Below the pieces are notes generated by a model. It saw nothing but the letters and a program-made list of their open reading frames with translations, ran no database searches and was not told where the DNA came from. Of a stretch of DNA of 64,000 nucleotides, positions 22,737 through 33,435 are shown one piece after another; position 1 is the first letter of the stretch, and the number at the start of each line of letters is the position of its first letter. The position numbers and the translations under genes were made by a program. This DNA is from Ephemerocybe angulata (taxonomy: Eukaryota > Basidiomycota > Agaricomycetes > Agaricales > Psathyrellaceae): assembly GCA_013368325.1 (NCBI GenBank), contig JAACJK010000163.1, positions 1,364,001 to 1,428,000 on the forward strand, given 5' to 3'.

Positions 22737-24600
22737 ATATATAGCGAGGCAATAAATGATAGTGCGAATAGCGCAAGGGTGGCAGATTCTATTGCGGAAA
22801 GACGGGTAACAGTTAGTACCCTGTGGCAAACATATGACTCTGAGCGCAGATATGAAACTCACGAGCATGAAGGGTGCTTGCACCGCTCTCCGCACGCGTC
22901 CCAGGTGCAGTTCCCGACCCTCCGGCGGCAGTGGACAACTCGGCGAACCCAATTGACGGGGGGTCAGCGCGGTAGACAGAGTACACGTTTTTCTGACAGC
23001 ACCAACATTAGCGGTAGAGACCAACTTTACGCAACGAAACACTCACCAAGAAGGTAGCGCCGACGACCCACGAGGGGTTCCCAGATCCAACAGGGATATT
23101 GCTCCCCATGTTAAGGTCGAAGATAGCCCCGGCGCAGGTTACCCCAGCGGAGTTGATAGGGCCGAGGTTCATGTCGTCTGGGGAGATAGCCCAAGACCTT
23201 CCGCCGAAGTTGAGGGTCATGTTGACTTGGGTCTTGCAAGCTACACAAGCAAGCAAGTGGGTTAGTCGGTTGATGAGCAGCAAACTAGGACGAGAAGACG
23301 TACGGAAGGTATAGAGCCCTTGGCTGTTCGAAGCACGACTAGAGCCGGGGACAGAGGCCCATATCTTCGCGACGTCCGCAGAAGGACCACCGATAAGCGT
23401 AGTGCCAGTATCGATGGCTGAGAGGGCGTTGTTGCCTGTTGCGACCGAGACTGACTGTCCTTGCACAGTAACACCTTGCAGAGGCAGAAGCCAGTAGCTA
23501 GGAGTCGAGCTTCCAGCCATGTCCAAGAACTCAATCTCTCCGCTGAAAAGCGTGGCATTCGTGCCGCCCAGCGTGAACACTCCTCCGTCCTCTATATCTT
23601 TCGCTTCAGGATCGTTCCCAAACCTCGTGATCCAGAATGCGAATTCCGGTGCCGCCAATTGCCCGGCATTAAGCAGGTTCTGCCAAAAGGGCGTCCCCCG
23701 TGTGCTGGCGATAGCCTGGAAAGCAAGCCCCAGGATACCTGACACCTCCCCGGTCAGGAGACCACTTTGCAGGCGGGTAGCAGCCACTACAAATGTTAAG
23801 TCAGGATCGGCGGTACAGAGGTAAATTGAACGACGTACAGAAGGTCTGGCTTCGCACAGTGAAATTGCTGCCCATGCTCACAACATCCTGGTTGATCGTC
23901 CCAGCAACGTTCCCAGAGCCGTAGGAGATGGTCGTGGCCCCACCGGTGGCGCGCACTGTCGAGGAACTTGATGAGATAAACGCTGCTGCTGTGCTGGGGC
24001 AGGACGCGCAGGACGAGTCGGCGACCCAGAGGTCCGATGAGCCAGTATCCAGTACGACTTCGAAAGCTTGAGGCCTACAAACGCACAAAAAAAATTAGTT
24101 CCCCTGAGTTGAATTGATTTTTCGGTCAATTCCATGCTCCACGCCGTCCATATCGAGGCAGCAACGTTCCCGAAAACGACACTCTCCAGGTCGTCATCGT
24201 TCACGCTGACCGCCAAGGGACAGTACGTCATCCTTTCGAGCAATGCCATCGCCAAGGAGAACATTGAGTGGCACTCACGGTGTTCCAATATTGATTGTGC
24301 CCAGGTAACTCGTATCTCCGTCCTGCAAGCCTGTTAGAAGGGCATCCAGGAAGAAATACGGGGTGGGCGTACCTGGTTGATGACTGGAATGCCGTCTACA
24401 GTGGCCCTGCGGCGCCCCGACACTCCAGGTTCGACAGTCCCATAGTTATACTTGCCCCGCAAGCCCGCTGCGACCGAGTTGTAGTAGTCGAGGTCATGAG
24501 CTCTCGTCGGTGCTCTCCGCGTTAGTGGGATGTGGATGGTCTCGGCGTCCACGAGTTCTGACAGCACGAGGAGGGAAATGGCGAGGGGGAGGGAGAACAT
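22737..24600 (-). CDS. Aspartic protease (A1 family), probably GPI-anchored
   Basis: A pepsin-like secreted endopeptidase. The start at 24600 gives a signal peptide (MFSLPLAISLLVLSELVDA), then a propeptide. Both catalytic motifs are present: DTGSSDLWVADSSC and DTGTTLIGGPSADV. The flap region includes ATTISYGSGNVAGT, and GILGLAFQAIAS follows. The C-terminal lobe includes SWVVGATFL, spliced to KNVYSVYRADPPSIGFAEL. A Gly/Ala/Ser linker (STAAGGSGTAPGT) leads to a final exon encoding a hydrophobic tail (LALFALSFIASLYMFV) ending at the stop 22737-22739. A linker followed by a terminal hydrophobic segment is the usual sign of a GPI anchor, so surface attachment is inferred. The gene has several short introns and one of about 165 nt. 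Confidence 0.88.
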
Positions 24601-24609
24601 GGTGAGGGT

Positions 24610-24692
24610 ATAAGCCGGGCTACGGAAAGGGAGAAAAGGTGAAGGTATAAGCCCTTATAAGCCGGGCTGCGGAAAGGGAGAAAGTTGAAGGC
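24610..24692. repeat. Two-copy 47-bp-period repeat upstream of the aspartic protease
   Basis: The core tataagccgggctacgg and the following aaagggagaaa appear at 24610-24646 and again at 24657-24692 with small differences. The repeat lies immediately upstream of the protease start codon. Confidence 0.8.
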
Positions 24693-25746
24693 GGAAGAAA
24701 TTAGAATGTGGGGTCGGTCTTTATCCGTGGGCTAGCCACGATCGAACACAATGGAAATACTGGGCAGGATGAGGTCAGACTCCAGCTGAATCTCTGGGCG
24801 GCTTCGGAAAAGAGCAATGCGGTGCATTGATTGCAAGCTCTTGCGGTATATAAGGAATCTTGCGTACGTGTACGCAGATGGGAATTTATTGTAGTCTGGT
24901 TCTAATGATAGAAGCAGGTCCGCACACAACCGGAGTCAAGCATGCAAGGGTGTCTTGGAAACTCAAGGTCGACAAAGGGGACAATGAACGCGAGCAAATT
25001 CACAGACACTGTGTCCAAAACCTGGACAATAGCTGCCATGAAGCGCAGTCATCGGACGACGAACCTCGAACAAGCTAACTGGTGAGCCAAACACAGGTGA
25101 TAGGCTAGTACTGACCGTAGGCCGATCACATTTGAGACTTCGCAGTGCCTCACCCATAAAATTTGACTTGCCGATTCACAATTCAAACAACACGAGCAGT
25201 TGGACGAGAGCAAGCAACCTTGAAACTTGAGCGCTTGTTCTCGGCCGACCCCTCGGCATCTCCGCAGTCCGGCTCAGTCCGGCTCGGCTTATGCAGCATC
25301 AATGACATCATTTCTGTTATGTCAGACTACCACCCCGAGCTCGAGCCCAGTACTCTGGGCAAGGCCAAGTCAAGAGAACCGCCTCTGTGTTGCACAACAT
25401 CCACAAGAATCGAAGGCACGAGACGAGCTTGGGGCTACCCGGGTGTAAACCAGTGCATTGCGCAGCGTGTTATAAAAAGCACACAAGCGGGCAAGGGTGG
25501 CCGTATGGGCCGTATGTCTATTTTTGAAAGTGGCAAGTGCTGTAGATAGCGACGGGCAAACAAGCCCTTCCATCGACATTACTTATGTCTGCCAAGGTAA
25601 CGGATCCAGTAAATGTTCTTCACAGATGCAGCAGGCACAGGCACCTCAACCACACTAACCCATTTCTTAGCAGCCACCATCGTCACAAGTTCGCGCATTA
25701 ATTTCCAACAAAGCCAAGCACACGTCCACAAGCAGGCTATGATGTC
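24693..25746. other. Gene-free region
   Basis: About 1 kb with no supported gene. Small open frames on the plus strand (for example 25163-25549) have no domain and no splice-consistent extension. It should include the protease promoter and the 3' UTR of the thioesterase-like gene. Confidence 0.5.
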
Positions 25747-27317
25747 TTAAACTACGACACAGGTGCACCCTGGGGCGTGGCCAGGGTCACTCGAACTGCC
25801 TGGCTTTCCCAGCAGTTGCCGGAACCATACCGATAGATCTCGCAGCTCTTCAACGGAGAAGGAGTGCTCGAGGGACTTATATCCCATAAACCGCAGCCCC
25901 GCAGATCCGGCAACTTCTTCTTCAGCTCCTTTTTCCAGTGCCAACTTCGCCGTCTCGTCGGAAGGCTCCTCGGAGATAACTAGCTTGACCCCGAGAGCTT
26001 CTGCAAGTAGGGTCGCACATTCCAAGGCGAACGCAAACCGTAACGAGATATCTTGATGGCCATGAGCCCAAAATATCGGTATGGAGGACGCCATTTCGGA
26101 TTTCAGCTGAGTTTAGGAATGAAGTAATGTTAAAGCATGCTCAGACGGACGTAGGAAAATGGAATGTAGCTGACCTCTCGAAGCTTGCCCCTCAAGGGTG
26201 CGGAGCTGCTGAGTATGAACACCCCTCCCAGCTTCTTCTCGGCCATGAGCAGGGTGCAGCACGCAACAGCACCGCCCTGGCTGATACCCCCCACGATGAT
26301 ACGCTCTGCTGGAATCCCGTTCTCATTGATTTCGTGGTCAATGAAGCCATGAACCCACCCCGCAGCGCGGGTAATACTTTCCTCATCCTCCTCCCTCGTT
26401 TCTTTATCTTTAAACGTCCTAATATCAAACCTGATCCAATGATATCGATCATCATCTAATTCGCTGAAGGAATCGGTATTGACCTATTACATACCAGGAT
26501 GGAACGTCCAGCTCTGGAGCGGCGGTGAACGTCCGTGATGGCAGGACCCCCCTATATGCGGCCAGAGGTCCGATCCAAAAGCCCCATTTTTTCGCCATTT
26601 CGTACACACGGTTTTGGCCCATTTCCGTCCCCATAAATATCAGAACCTCTCGGATTTGCCGCTTTTCGTCCACACTTTGGATCCGACTTCAAAAGACGAG
26701 TGCCCTTCACTGCAGGTCCAGTGCAGGGACCGTAGGTAGGTGAAGTGTGTACCATGTACCTCATGGCATGGGTGGTGACTGACTTGGGCGTGGAGCAAGG
26801 GAGAGGGTAGGTTTTTGTACACATATGGATCAGACGTCGTTACCGACTAGGGCCAATTCGACACATAAAAAATCGGACCTTCGACCCAAATTTCGCCTTT
26901 CCGTCCCCATAAATATCGTAGGACCGGGTCAAAATGGGCACTTTTTCGTACACATCAGGATCGGACTACTTAGGGGATATAGGGGGGTCCTGTGATGGCC
27001 TGAGGGCGCCAATGAGCGGCGCTTACAGTCGCTTGCACCGACTTACGCGTGCGGCATGACGAATCGGACATTCCGTGCGAGCTTGCCGAGCTCCTCTCGG
27101 ACGAAGCTCACAGCGCGCACCATGCCCCTTCCAGTATCTCCAAGGCCCTGCGCGATGGAGGCAAACCATAAGTACGCAGGTGGAATGGACGAACGTGAAG
27201 CCAGATGATTGTTGCTGTGTGCTTTCCCTTCGGTTCGAAGACGGTCGCATCAAAGTCGAGGATCTTCGTCTGGATGTGCTTGGGGTCGAGAAATGGGTCG
27301 TTTTCGGTGATGAACAT
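25747..27317 (-). CDS. Acyl-protein-thioesterase-like hydrolase 1, carrying a MITE
   Basis: An alpha/beta hydrolase of the acyl-protein thioesterase/carboxylesterase family, which removes palmitate from proteins or hydrolyses small esters. It begins MFITENDPFLDPKHIQTKIL. Exon 1 ends at IIWLH and joins GLGDTGRGMVRAVSFVREEL, matching the family HGLGDTG motif. The nucleophile motif is GGISQGGAVACC (GxSxG), the acid lies in AHGHQDISLRF and the histidine in KSLEHSFSVEEL. It ends GCTCVVV. A 452-bp inverted-repeat element interrupts the exon after the VMPHA codons. Without the element the exon would read HAPSRTFTAAPELDVPSW. With it, an acceptor at the element edge (AG at 26552-26551) gives HAGVLPSRTFTAAPELDV, in frame. 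Expression of the interrupted allele is therefore plausible but unproven. Confidence 0.8.
26541..26992. mobile_element. MITE-like inverted-repeat element (452 bp)
   Basis: The two ends are inverted copies: the first 16 bases (CAGGACCCCCCTATAT) are exact and 28 of the outer 35 bases match. It is flanked by the 6-bp direct repeat TGATGG at 26535-26540 and 26993-26998, the expected target-site duplication. A 19-base direct repeat (ttccgtccccataaatatc) occurs internally at 26623-26641 and 26899-26917. There is no transposase ORF, so it is a non-autonomous element. I cannot assign a superfamily; a 6-bp duplication with CAGGAC ends is not decisive. It lies in the thioesterase-like gene, seven bases inside the original exon. 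Confidence 0.85.
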
Positions 27318-27718
27318 GAGTTCTCAACAGTGCAGCCTGCCCTTCTGAGTGAAACGAGGGGTAAAGGTGACAGGGCGCTATGGGAGGCCTATGGGAGGCC
27401 TCGGATGAGTGGCGAGTTCACAGGGACTTATGATCAACTTGTTGAAGCATATTTGGGCTTGTGGTGCCTGGATCATTCCACGCAGGCCTGACACAGACAA
27501 AGGAAGGCAGGAGGAAGCAGGAGAAGGTGATAAAGTAGCGTAAGATAGCTCGCAGCAAAAATCAACGACAAGATACTAAGGTACACGATCCAAGCAAACC
27601 ATCAGTCCACTATTCCCCTCCATCCTCATGTCCCGCACAATGCTCTCCCCCTAATCCACCCTCACCCTCATCTTCATCATGATCCTGTGTCTGGGTCTGC
27701 CCCACAACCCCGTTCCCA
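27318..27718. other. Short tandem intergenic region
   Basis: This 401-bp gap lies between the start of hydrolase 1 and the stop of hydrolase 2. It should hold the promoter of hydrolase 1. No gene is seen. The directly repeated tgggaggcct at about 27380-27400 is short. Confidence 0.5.
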
Positions 27719-29067
27719 TCATCCATCATCGACATCCATCCCAGCCTCACCCTCCTCCTCCCCCTCCGCCTCACCCACTCCTCCAACCTCCTTATACCTC
27801 CCATTCCCCAGAATTCCATTCATCCACACCGCAAGATCCGAAATCTCCTCCTCTGAGAACCAATGCCCCAGGTCCCCGTAATAGCAGAACCTCAGCGTCG
27901 CTTTCCCCGCCCCGCTCGAATTCGAGCTTTCCCCCGTCCCCTCCGACTGCCTTTTGAAGTCCTCTTGAAGGGACTCTGGGGTGAGGGGGTGCGAGGTGCG
28001 GAGGAAGGTCATGTCGAGATCGAGCGCGAGCTGTTTCGCGGAACGCAGGGCGAGGGGGAAGGCCACCTGCGCGTCCATAATCCCATGGCCCCAGAACAAC
28101 GGAATCTGAGACGCAAACGGCGTCTTCATCTAGTGTACACAAGTCCAAATTCATCAGTCAGTATCACCTTACCAAGTGAAGTGTCTGAAGCAACCAACCT
28201 CCAACACCCTCCTCCTCAATGGCACATAACTGCACAGCATGAACGCGCCTCCAAGCCTCCGCTCGCTCCCAACAAGCGCACGACATACCACCGCGCCGCC
28301 CTGGCTCAGCCCACCCACGACGACGCGCTCAGGTGGGATACCGAACTCCTCTACCTCACGGTCGACGAACGCGTTCAGCCAGTCCGCGGCACCCGCAAGA
28401 CCCACCGCGTCTTCCTCGCGGTTCTCAATATCGAAGTTGTAGACGTCAAACCTAGTCAAGGGTTAACATGTCAGTGGTGGTGCTTTTGGTAGATGGGCAC
28501 CAAACTTACCAGGATTGCATCGTAAATCCACCGTTCCCTGTAACTTTCATCGGGGGCCTGTCAGCATGCACGGAAATATGAAGAAAATAGCCTTAGTGTC
28601 AGAAACATATCGGGCAAGGACTAGACTCGGGGTATGGTGGGCGCTGGCACTACTCACGCATTGGGCAACAAAAACTTCACCCCACTCGCAAGCTCGGGCG
28701 ACAGGCGCAGGCGCAGCCCTTCGACGGCGGGGATAAGGTTCTCGCCCTCGCCTCCCAGACCCTGCATCGCAGGAAGGGAAGGGAAGTTCAATTAAAGGAT
28801 TAAGATAGATGATATGCGGATGTGAATCGCATTGCGAAGGGGGGTGATTAGAACTCGGTCAATAAGGTTAGGAATGTGACGAGGAAGGATGGGGGTGCGC
28901 ACATGGAGGAAGATAACGGTCGCGGTGTGTGTCCCAGGCGCTTCGAAGCCCGTCACGTTGAAGTCTATCAGCCGTGCGGCGGTGGGTCCAGTCGTCGTCG
29001 AGGACGGCGACGACGAGGGTACAGAGGACGGTGGGTGCGTTGTGCCCGAGGGAAGATTTGGCATCAT
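27719..29067 (-). CDS. Acyl-protein-thioesterase-like hydrolase 2 with acidic tail
   Basis: A paralogue of hydrolase 1 directly downstream of it. It begins with a Ser/Pro/Thr-rich leader (MMPNLPSGTTHPPSS). Exon 1 ends VIFLH and joins GLGGEGENLIPAVEGLRL, a diverged version of HGLGDTG. The nucleophile motif is GGLSQGGAVVCR, the acid is in GHGIMDAQVAFPL and the histidine in DLGHWFSEEEI. Joining across introns gives LLPNAPPMKVTGNGGF and then QSWFDVYNFDIENREED, in frame throughout. The protein ends with an acidic Gly/Glu-rich tail (GEEEGEAGMDVDDG). The acidic tail and leader are absent from hydrolase 1 and from small family members of about 230 residues. The substrate cannot be read. Confidence 0.85.
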
Positions 29068-29545
29068 CGTGACTTAGAACCTGAGAGAAGAAGGTAAGAT
29101 CCTGGCACCAGCGGTAATCTGAGTCCCGATCTCAGGCCCCTGGTGGAAGTGGAGCTCAGGGTTGGAAGCAAAGGAGAAGAAAGAACCTGCTGCGGTTCTA
29201 GACTCTAGATCCCAATCCAAGTACACCCTCATCCCGGCATTCAGATCGACCTGAGGCACGTTCCCCGTGTTTGGAGGATGTTTGTCGCGGCCATCGATGG
29301 GAGATCCTGATAAACGCCCAAGCGTAGATAGCCGGCCCACGGGCGCTTCGCGATGTTTGATCGAAGACCCAAATCAAATTCAAAAGCCCTCTGCACCAAG
29401 AAAACAATCATTCCAAATTTCTTCTATCCGTACACATGCAATCCCAAATTCCACACTTCCAAGATCCTCTTCTGATTCCAAAATCCCAAGCTCCCCTTAC
29501 CCTTAAACCTCCTTCCCCTCCCTACAACCCCTCGAGTCCAAGTCC
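29068..29545. other. Tandem intergenic region
   Basis: This 478-bp gap lies between the start of hydrolase 2 and the stop of the ICMT-like gene, both minus strand. No gene is seen. The stretch 29480-29545 is pyrimidine-rich on the plus strand. Confidence 0.5.
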
Positions 29546-30621
29546 CTAATACACCCCAGGCACGAGCCTCCACCTAACCCTCCTCGCCCACACCTCCCAC
29601 TCCTTCCCAAACACCCCCCGCATCGCCTCGTCCTCCCTCCGCATCCGCATCATCAGCGCCGCGCCAACGCTCAGCATGAGCACCGGGCCAGGCAACACAA
29701 GCGCCCGGCCCAGCGGGGTGCACAGGACGCCTGACTCCCGCAGGTACGAACCCTTTTGGCAAGATAAGTAGTGTCAGTACACGTATGGTTTTTCGAAGAC
29801 AGCATGTAATGAAACAGAATGGGATAAAAGTCAGCGCCCATCCGTTTCACATCCAACAACCCAAACTCAAGGAGACAAACACACCTCAAAAGCATGACAA
29901 CACCCCGCACCCACAACAAAACACACAAGCCCCGTATACCCCGGATGCCTCACCCACGCATACGGGCCACTCGTAACAAGCCTATGATCCCTCTTAATCG
30001 CCATCTCGAACGTGAACATCGCGCCCAGCGCGCGGTACGCGCGCAGGCGGATGGAGGCGCCGAGCGCTGCCAGTGCGCATCCGAGGACGAAGATTGGTGT
30101 GAGTCTGAGGTTGGATGGGGAGGCCACCATTGACGTGGAGGGTTGGGGTTGCGGTGGTGGGATTGTGGACTTGGGAGATGTGGAGGGCGATGTGGGATGA
30201 GAGGAGGAGGAGGGGGAAGAGGTCCAGGAGGGGAAGGGGGCGAAGAGTGTGCGGAGTACGAAAGGCTGGAGCGGTGCGAGTTCAGGCACCGTCGTGCTAC
30301 ATATCGCGAGCACCTCCACAAGACAGAGCACAAACCAAAACACCTGCCCAGCCCCGTCAATACTTAGTATAATAAGTAAGATTAAGGAGTACGCGCCCTG
30401 ATACACCGCGCACCCCCGCGCGTCAGAAGAAACTCGAGCCGCGTGCTGCGCATAGGCGCGCGTTCCGCCGCGCTGGGCGGGGCGACGGGCGGGCTGCTGC
30501 AGACGTGCGCTGCAAGCGCGAAGACGAGGAGGAGCGGGATCTTCAGCGCTCGGAGGTAGGGGTTCTGCTCTAGCGAGGAGTCCAACTCCTGCTGGTAGTG
30601 GTATGGCTGCTCGGCTGCCAT
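29546..30621 (-). CDS. ICMT-like isoprenylcysteine carboxyl methyltransferase
   Basis: A multi-pass membrane methyltransferase of the ICMT/PEMT type, expected to methylate the carboxyl group of prenylated cysteine at the ER. It begins MAAEQPYHYQQELDSSLEQN with a first hydrophobic segment (IPLLLVFALAAHV). A 44-nt intron joins GGAR to IDGAGQVFWFVLCLVEVLA, the second segment. A Ser/Pro low-complexity insert follows, then TPIFVLGCALAALGASIRLR. The catalytic region is MFTFEMAIKRDHRLVTSGPY, then the family signature WVRHPGYTG. The last exon ends in the typical form FGKEWEVWARRVRWRLVPGV. The prenyl-cysteine substrate is family knowledge; related fungal proteins may use other substrates. The 44-nt intron is the least certain join. 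Confidence 0.82.
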
Positions 30622-31951
30622 CCTGTGGCTATTATACTAGGCTCCGTTCCTAGTTGGTCGATTATAGCGTTAGATAAACCGATATTCACAGTTTTTAGTG
30701 AGTCGGGTCTGGTCGAAGGTAGAATGGACACAGACACGGGAAGCGGGATCGCCCCCACGCTCCCCACCCCACCCACTTATATACCCCCTCTAGATCTCGG
30801 CATCGCAGCCATGCTGTGCACGCAACCGACTCAAAAAGATCGGTGCGGCCCCCGAACCCACCCATTTCCCAGCCTGAGAAGGAGAAGGGGGGCCCTCGCC
30901 GATCCAGGTCAGGGTTCGGGAGATCCAGACAGATTGGCGAACGCACCGTGCCCGCCTTCGCGACCATGTGCCTGATGTCCGACTCCCCTTTGCTGTTGAA
31001 GAGGTTCATTTATTCTTTCGGAAACTGGGGCTCCCTCACCAGGAATCAAGATACGGAAACTTATACTCCCTCTCTCTCTCGCCCTAACCAAAGCCTATCG
31101 AACTGCACCAACTTACCGAGGGAATAACAAAGTTTCAACCCTCTCGAGTCAGAAAGGATACCAACATCTTCATCAAGCCAGTCGATTGCCTCACCGGACG
31201 ACAACGACGGCCGGCAACAAGCGCTGACACTGACACTTTGCATCCAAGAACCCCAGCAGTTGCGACCCCCGTCACGAAACCTTTGACTCGCCCAGGAGCC
31301 GAACATGGCATCAGCCAGCGAGTCAGTCCGTCAGACCAGCGGCGATCCATGCACGGTACTTACTTACTCAAAGCTCATAGCCCAAAGGTTCGAGCAAATC
31401 CAAACGCAAGTTGATGCATCGGTCGGTGAATCGGTGTCTTCCAACCTTCGCTCACCTCACCCCCGTCCTCCATCCTCGCCATGTGGGATAGAACAGAAAC
31501 GAATTTCACCGAGTGCCGCTCGGCAGACCAGATAAAGTATCCCGAAGGCCCCAGAAAAGGTTGGAATAGCCTTTAGGGATGCAGGAAGGCACGCACGGGA
31601 CGGGTGGTGCAGGCGGAACGAAGGCGCGAACCGCGAAGGGGGTTGGATACCTGCGTGTCATTGTCACTCTCCTTCCTCCCGTCCGTCGTTGTCGTTGTCT
31701 TCCACTCTTCTTCTTCTTCTTCTTTCTCCTGCGCCTTCTTCCTCTTCTCGTTTTTACTCCTGCCTTTTTACTTCTTCTTTCATGTGGCCGTCAGGGGGAG
31801 GACGTTACCTAATATACGCCTGGGTCGAGTATGGAGACCGCGGTAGATGTGTGTATGATGTGTTTCCGCCAACTCTATTGTGATATGCACTGGGTAACTA
31901 CTGCGCGGGTGTACGGGATTAGGGTAGTGCGAGACCGAACCGGGTTCCAGC
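30622..31951. other. Gene-free region
   Basis: About 1.3 kb between the start of the ICMT-like gene and the stop of the OSCP gene. No supported gene: open frames of 60-125 codons overlap on both strands with no domain. A long pyrimidine stretch with ttcttcttctt lies at about 31700-31780. Confidence 0.5.
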
Positions 31952-32706
31952 TTAGACGGACTCTGTGGGCGGGGCGTTAGCGCGTGTCGCGACAGAGAAT
32001 AATGGGGGAAAGAGGTGGAAGAAGATGTATGGAGGAATACGTACGTGTCAGCACGTTGTTGAGCTTGGTGACGCGGGAGAGCGCGCTGAGGTCGATGGTC
32101 TTGTCACCAAAGTCCACAATCAAACCGCCGAGGATAGTGGGGTTAACCTGGCGCGCTCATGAGCACGCGCACACAAGATATATATGCAGCCCGACGCACC
32201 TTGTTGCTCATTTTGAGGACCTTGGCCTTCTGGGCGGTCTGGGACTGCTTGAGGGTGGCCTCGAGGCGGCTGAGGACATCCTTGGGGAGGGGCGACGCAG
32301 AGGTGACGGTGACAGTGAGCTCGCCCTTGTGCTGGGAATAGAGCTCGTTGAAGCCCTCGATGACACCCTCGGTCTCCTGCAGCCTGCCGTTCTCGGAGAG
32401 GACTGCCAGCAGGTTCTTGGTGATCTCGGAGCTCTTGCCGCCGTCGACCTTGTTGAAGAGGGCGACGAGCCCCTTCTCGCGGTCCTGCTGGGAGAGGGTG
32501 GGGTTGGTGATGAACTGGGCGGCGTCGGGCTGGGTCTTGATGACGTTGGCGACGCTCTGGAGCTCGGAGGCGACCTTGTTGAGGGTTGCGGGGGACTTTG
32601 CGAGGGCGGCGCCGAAGACGGCCTTGGAGTACTTGGAGGCGATGGTGGAGACGCTGCGGCGGGCAAAGGCCGGGGCGAGCGAGGCGCGGGCGGAGGAGAG
32701 CAGCAT
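31952..32706 (-). CDS. ATP5: Mitochondrial ATP synthase subunit OSCP
   Basis: The oligomycin-sensitivity-conferring subunit of F1Fo ATP synthase, which links the F1 head to the peripheral stalk in the mitochondrial matrix. The start at 32706 gives a targeting sequence (MLLSSARASLAPAFARRSVS) followed by KYSKAVFGAALAKS. The body shows FITNPTLSQQDREKGLVALF and FNELYSQHKGELTVTVTSA, the conserved delta/OSCP core. Two introns near the end join SNK to VNPTILGGLIVDFGDKTID, the conserved GG(L/F)-V-x-D-G-T-like motif, and then NNVLT to QSV and stop at 31952-31954. The length of about 210 residues suits the family. It is divergent from the Flc/TRP-like gene. Confidence 0.93.
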
Positions 32707-33435
32707 GGTGAGTATCGAGCAGCGACGACGAGGGAGACAGCAAAAACTCGGTTTCTCTCGGGTTACGGGAATTTCCGGTTTAGGTATCGTGGGGAGATTC
32801 GGTCACTTATCCTCCTCCACCTACTCAGATATCTCGTGTATTTGACGGCAACAGGGCTTGAACAGGGCCATGACACTACATACGAGATATCTGCCCATTA
32901 TGTGTATCAGTGGGCGACATTCAGCGCATCCACAGCCTCGCGGGGACCTCGCGGGCGAAGGTTTTTGGGCGGCGCGCCGGCCTCATGTCTTCGGACAACA
33001 TTCCCATTCATCAGGGGACCCAGGTGTAGTATGTTTGAACATTGCAGGCCAGAGACATCTTATATACGGATGCCTCAGTTCCGAGCATCGAATCTCTTCT
33101 CTACCCCCGTTGAACGGCTTGCCTTATAAATCCGGTTGCCGCGATCAAGTGGATTCGGAACGTAGGTCGGTTCTTCCATTAGCATGACCCCATCTCTCCT
33201 CTTACACGCTCGTCGTCTTGGCCTATGACTGCGTCGTCCCCAGCGTAATTTCCGTCAGCCACGAGAACAACGCCAGCAGGCTTCCTTCCGGGCAACAGCG
33301 ACCGCACACACAGACGTAAAGAGAACAATAGCGCTTTGTTAGATCTCGGAAACGGTGCGGTGTACAATAGCTCTCTATATAACCGTGTTACTGACATGCA
33401 TAACCAGAGTTCACTTCGCTTCTTCTCTGTCTGTC
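32707..33435. other. Divergent promoter region
   Basis: This 729-bp interval lies between the start codons of OSCP (-) and the Flc/TRP-like gene (+). The sequence agatatct occurs twice (about 32828 and 32883). No gene or clear core promoter element is visible. Confidence 0.5.

Noticed and set aside
32120..33129. Plus- and minus-strand open frames overlapping OSCP (up to 381 codons)
   Set aside because: They are other-frame readings of the GC-rich OSCP exon, which has clear family sequence in its own frame.
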